The notes below the pieces were generated by a model. The model did no database searches, was not told where the DNA came from, and worked only from the letters and a program-made list of their open reading frames with translations. DNA of 9,240 nucleotides from the NCBI GenBank assembly GCA_016874315.1, contig VGTX01000030.1:1-9240 (forward strand). The letters are read 5' to 3'. Made by a program: the position numbers and the translations under genes. Source of the DNA: Gammaproteobacteria bacterium (GTDB lineage Bacteria > Pseudomonadota > Gammaproteobacteria > Berkiellales > Berkiellaceae). Below are positions 6,757 to 9,240 of the stretch, piece after piece. Positions within the stretch are counted from its first letter, which is position 1, and the number at the start of each line of letters is the position of its first letter.

Positions 6757-6797
6757 TAATAAAAAATCAAAAGACCAAATAGGTTGATTTTTTATTA
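6757..6797. repeat. 14-bp perfect inverted repeat (AT-rich stem-loop)
   Basis: TAATAAAAAATCAA (6757-6770) pairs perfectly with TTGATTTTTTATTA (6784-6797) around a 13-base loop. A competing pairing exists between 6700-6712 and 6767-6780 (13 bases matching with a one-base bulge) and uses part of the same arm. The stem has almost no GC, so it is a poor terminator but a plausible protein-binding dyad. It lies about 55-95 bases before the ATPase start. Confidence 0.55.
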
Positions 6798-6820
6798 ACT
6801 ATGGCTTAATTTTTTATAAA
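6792..6820 (+). promoter_or_regulatory. Weak candidate promoter for DUF4143 ATPase copy 2
   Basis: TATAAA (6815-6820) is a good -10 candidate, with a poor -35 (TTATTA, 6792-6797) at 17 bases. The predicted start near 6827 leaves a leader of about 24 bases that overlaps the right arm of the outer inverted repeat. No Shine-Dalgarno precedes the ATG at 6851. Confidence 0.3.
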
Positions 6821-6850
6821 CTACAACTTTAGATTATCTAAGCCACCCTC

Positions 6851-8029
6851 ATGTATACCCGAACTTTAGAGAATGATCTTTTATATTTTTCTAAAAAATA
6901 TCCAATTATTACTCTACTCGGCCCACGCCAAGCAGGCAAAACAACCTTGATCCGAAAAATCTTTCATGAGTTACCTTATATTAATTTGGAAGACTTTGAA
7001 CAAAGATCGTTAGCAAAGGCCGATCCAAAAAGTTTCTTAGAAAAATTCCCTGAAGGCGCTATATTTGATGAAATTCAGCGTGTACCTGAGCTGTTATCGA
7101 GCATTCAAGTTAAAGTCGATCAGGCTCTTAAAAAAGGAATGTTTATCCTTACAGGAAGTCATCAAGTACAACTACATGCTGAGGCTAGTCAATCATTAGC
7201 AGGAAGAACAACAATATTACGATTATTACCGTTAAGTTTAGAAGAAATTCGATGTAACGATATTGAAATAGCGCTCGAAGAAGTTATGTTAAAGGGCGGA
7301 TATCCTAGGATTTATCATGACAATCTACCTGTTACAAATGCTTACAGTAGCTATTTTCAAACATATGTAGAAAGAGATGTCAGAAGCATTATTAATATAA
7401 AAGATATATTAAAATTTGAAAAATTTGTAAAATTATTGGCAGCTCGAGTTGGACAAGTTATTAATTACGCATCTTTAGCGACAGATGTAGGTATCAGTGC
7501 AGTGACAATCAAGGAATGGGTTGCTGTATTAGAAGCCTCTTATCTGATTTTTAAGCTCGATCCGTATTTTGAAAATTTTGGAAAAAGATTAATTAAATCT
7601 CCAAAGATTTATTTTACAGATACAGGGTTGTTATGTTATTTGCTAGGAATAGAAACAATTGTCCAATTACAACAAGATATGTTGTATGGAAATATTTTCG
7701 AAAATTTTGCGATATTAGAATTACATAAAGCCTGCTATCATCACGCACGAGAACCGAGATTTTATTTTTATCGTGATGTAACTGGCAAAGAAGTCGACTT
7801 ATTAATTCAAAAAGGTAGCTCTCTCATTCCAATCGAAATTAAAAGCTCTAAAACATTCCAAGCGTCTTTTTTAGATGGAATATTCCATTTTCATCAACAA
7901 GCAGGAGCAAGGGCACTTAAAGGTGCATTGGTATACTCAGGGTTAGATAATCATCAAATAAAAAACGTTCAAGTACTTCCGATAGAAAAATCATTAGAGG
8001 TATTTAAGCTGGAAAAAGACTATGAATAA
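6851..8029 (+). CDS. AAA-type ATPase with DUF4143 C-terminal domain (copy 2)
   Basis: A 392-residue ATPase of the same AAA_14/DUF4143 family as the gene at 3335-4528, but clearly diverged from it. Ordered motifs: Walker A GPRQAGKT (24-31), Walker B GAIFDE (69-74) then IQRVPE, TGSH (101-104), SLAGR (115-119), GGYP (149-152), YVERD (172-176), a winged-helix-like segment NYASLATDVGISAVTIKEW (205-223), and KSPKIYFTDTGL (249-260). The C-terminal PD-(D/E)xK-like residues are present: E284 and E290 in FENFAILE, D316 in KEVDLL, and E329/K331 in IEIKSS. The start ATG gives the usual family N-terminus, with the P-loop near residue 25. It has no close operon partner and converges on the acetyltransferase gene downstream. 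The cellular role of the family is not established. Confidence 0.92.
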   Translation: MYTRTLENDLLYFSKKYPIITLLGPRQAGKTTLIRKIFHELPYINLEDFEQRSLAKADPKSFLEKFPEGAIFDEIQRVPELLSSIQVKVDQALKKGMFILTGSHQVQLHAEASQSLAGRTTILRLLPLSLEEIRCNDIEIALEEVMLKGGYPRIYHDNLPVTNAYSSYFQTYVERDVRSIINIKDILKFEKFVKLLAARVGQVINYASLATDVGISAVTIKEWVAVLEASYLIFKLDPYFENFGKRLIKSPKIYFTDTGLLCYLLGIETIVQLQQDMLYGNIFENFAILELHKACYHHAREPRFYFYRDVTGKEVDLLIQKGSSLIPIEIKSSKTFQASFLDGIFHFHQQAGARALKGALVYSGLDNHQIKNVQVLPIEKSLEVFKLEKDYE

Positions 8030-8160
8030 GGAATAAAAACAGATCTGGTCTGCAAATCAGCAAGATGATTATATTGCAAAGAAGAGTGCTTTTAGCTGTG
8101 CGATTGTTTTTTAAATTAATGAAAAATTGATAATCCAACAGTACAGATGCATCAGACAGT

Positions 8161-8691
8161 CTAGCATTCAGGAGTAATAGTAGCCTTAAGCATCTGGACC
8201 GCTGTAGTTTCTTTCTGACTTGATAATATCTTAAATCCTGCCTTTTCGTAGCATTTAATTGCTGAAATATTGGTTACATCTGGAGCGACAAAAATATAGG
8301 CAAATTGAGCACAGTGTAATTTAAGAAATTCTATAATTGCAGTCGATCCTAGATTTTGTCCTAACACCGATTCTTCTCCAATAAAAATATCAAACGCACC
8401 GAGGTTTGCTGGGAGGTCTACCAACTGTTCGCTCTTAAGAAAATCGTATGCATTATAAAGTTGGATGTATCCAACAGGATTTTTCTCTCTATAGATAATG
8501 AAAGCTTGAATAGGTTTTTGTATTCCGTGTTCAATCTTATAGCCTTTGATGTATGAACTATATTTCTCATGAATCAATGCCATTGTATACGTCACATCCC
8601 GATCCCACCACCTTTTGACGTGCGGGGCTTCTAGCCATGTTAGCAGTAACGGGAAATGTGATTCATGGAGTGGTTGAAATGTAATCTGCAT
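8161..8691 (-). CDS. AAC(6')-like GNAT acetyltransferase
   Basis: A 176-residue GNAT resembling aminoglycoside 6'-N-acetyltransferases of the AAC(6')-Ib type in length and motif order: LLLTWLEAPHVKRWW (15-29), compared with the family's L.EWL...H...WW; PVGYIQLY (72-79); GAFDIFIGEESVLGQNLGS (98-116), which holds the conserved Asp and the acetyl-CoA loop; and NISAIKCYEKAGF (141-153). Related proteins are often annotated simply as acetyltransferases, so aminoglycoside modification is possible but not shown. The ATG at 8691 begins three bases after the stop of the kinase-like gene, with a weak GGAT seven bases ahead. The two genes are almost certainly one transcript and probably translationally coupled. 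Confidence 0.85.
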   Translation of the reverse strand: MQITFQPLHESHFPLLLTWLEAPHVKRWWDRDVTYTMALIHEKYSSYIKGYKIEHGIQKPIQAFIIYREKNPVGYIQLYNAYDFLKSEQLVDLPANLGAFDIFIGEESVLGQNLGSTAIIEFLKLHCAQFAYIFVAPDVTNISAIKCYEKAGFKILSSQKETTAVQMLKATITPEC

Positions 8692-8694
8692 ACT

Positions 8695-9240
8695 CTAATC
8701 CGAAATTTCTAATGATATAAATGCCTTTGGCATAGGAGTTATCAACACGAAACTTAATATACTACGTGCAGCATCAAGAGGAGATGTCATACTTGTATCA
8801 ACTTTAAAATCATATGAATTCAAAACACCTTGATGTACTCTATCGATTTGATCATTTGAGAGACCAATGCAACGGTCTTGTCTTGAGCGCTCTCGTTCTT
8901 GCATAACTGATAGATCGCAAAAAACACCGATATAATAGACTGTGTATTTTTTTAAATATTTTGCATAGGTTTTTAAACACTCTTCATCTAATAACACTTC
9001 ATCGATAATAAGATTCATACCTTTATCTGCTAGTATTTCTGCAACAAGTGGTAGAGTTTTAAATAATTCTTGACCTGCTGGTTGTAATGCAACATGCATA
9101 GTAGGGCCACGGTTATTTTTCCCCGGAATAAATGTTAAGTATGATTCTTCCTTAGTGACTGGAAGCATATCAATAAAAGTATCGACACCAAACGTTAACC
9201 AAAGCTCTGGACTTTCATGTTGTATCGCCTTTGCGATGGA
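8695..9240 (-). CDS. Chloramphenicol phosphotransferase-like kinase (5' end beyond window)
   Basis: A partial gene: 181 codons are visible and the frame runs open through the right edge at 9240. The ATG at 9168 is internal, because the 24 codons before it encode a family-conserved stretch, SIAKAIQ...LWLTFGVDTFIDMLP. This corresponds to the segment right after the Walker A loop of chloramphenicol 3-O-phosphotransferase (CPT), including the FGVD aspartate. Later motifs also match CPT: a LIIDEVLLDEE Walker-B-like segment, YIGVFCDLSVMQERERSRQDR with the lid arginines, IGLSNDQIDRVH, and YDFKVDTS near the end. The Walker A GxxSSGKS itself should lie just outside the window. In Streptomyces venezuelae CPT inactivates chloramphenicol. 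Most homologues are uncharacterised kinases, so the substrate is open. It is cotranscribed with the AAC(6')-like gene. Confidence 0.85.
   Translation of the reverse strand, partial: SIAKAIQHESPELWLTFGVDTFIDMLPVTKEESYLTFIPGKNNRGPTMHVALQPAGQELFKTLPLVAEILADKGMNLIIDEVLLDEECLKTYAKYLKKYTVYYIGVFCDLSVMQERERSRQDRCIGLSNDQIDRVHQGVLNSYDFKVDTSMTSPLDAARSILSFVLITPMPKAFISLEISD

Larger units (their letters stand above)
6688..6833. repeat. Outer 11-bp inverted repeat upstream of ATPase copy 2
   Basis: TCTAAAGTTGT (6688-6698) and ACAACTTTAGA (6823-6833) are perfect inverted copies 124 bases apart, enclosing the smaller dyads. The right copy lies 17 bases before the ATG at 6851. The layout resembles either a two-site operator or the ends of a small defunct element. 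No target-site duplication is evident at the flanks. Confidence 0.5.
6514..6850. other. Intergenic region of 337 bp with nested inverted repeats
   Basis: This very AT-rich spacer lies between the aminotransferase stop and the second DUF4143 ATPase. Its right half holds nested and overlapping inverted repeats, listed separately. Its left half has a short GC-rich GCGGCGGCGG tract (6563-6572) within a 37-codon ORF (6528-6641) that has no ribosome site and no recognisable product. No canonical GC-rich stem with a T-tract marks the end of the aminotransferase transcript. Confidence 0.7.

Noticed and set aside
8036..8052. Possible terminator for the minus-strand kinase/acetyltransferase operon (CAGA/TCTG stem followed by TTTTTATT)
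   Set aside because: The stem is only four base pairs, too weak to call an intrinsic terminator despite the T-tract.

Overview
This AT-rich window comes from a bacterium. It looks most like a low-GC, host-associated gammaproteobacterium of the Legionellales type, because DUF2628-like membrane proteins, DUF4143 ATPases and many GNAT acetyltransferases are common there. That assignment is an inference from gene content and base composition; no rRNA or tRNA is present to anchor it. There is no transposase, integrase, CRISPR array or phage gene. The mix of small enzyme genes and paralogous ATPases reads as an accessory region.

Layout from left to right: (1) 13-801 (+) is a DUF2628-like membrane protein whose gene contains an in-frame tandem duplication of about 110 bp. 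(2) 3139 down to 1042 (-) is a tight three-gene operon, with a GNAT acetyltransferase, a protein with two GNAT domains in tandem, and a SAP/DUF6434-type protein. Both junctions are 4-base ATGA overlaps. (3) 4528 down to 3335 (-) is a DUF4143 ATPase. A large dyad covers its start codon and predicted -10 box. (4) 4835-6513 (+) is a translationally coupled pair: a YheO-like PAS/HTH regulator and a PLP-dependent class I/II aminotransferase. (5) 6851-8029 (+) is a second, divergent DUF4143 ATPase, preceded by nested inverted repeats. (6) The right edge down to 8161 (-) is another tight pair: a chloramphenicol phosphotransferase-like kinase, cut by the window end, and an AAC(6')-like GNAT acetyltransferase.

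Functional reading: the regulator and aminotransferase form an amino-acid metabolism unit. DauR-like proteins of the same architecture control D-arginine catabolism in Pseudomonas, but the substrate here is unknown. The kinase/acetyltransferase pair combines two small-molecule modification folds known from antibiotic inactivation; resistance is not shown. The GNAT-GNAT-SAP operon joins three acetyltransferase domains to a putative nucleic-acid-binding protein. The two DUF4143 ATPases each keep Walker motifs, a winged-helix segment and a PD-(D/E)xK-like C-terminus, and both have strong inverted repeats at their promoters.

All motif positions come from reading the translations by eye. No database or structure search was run.
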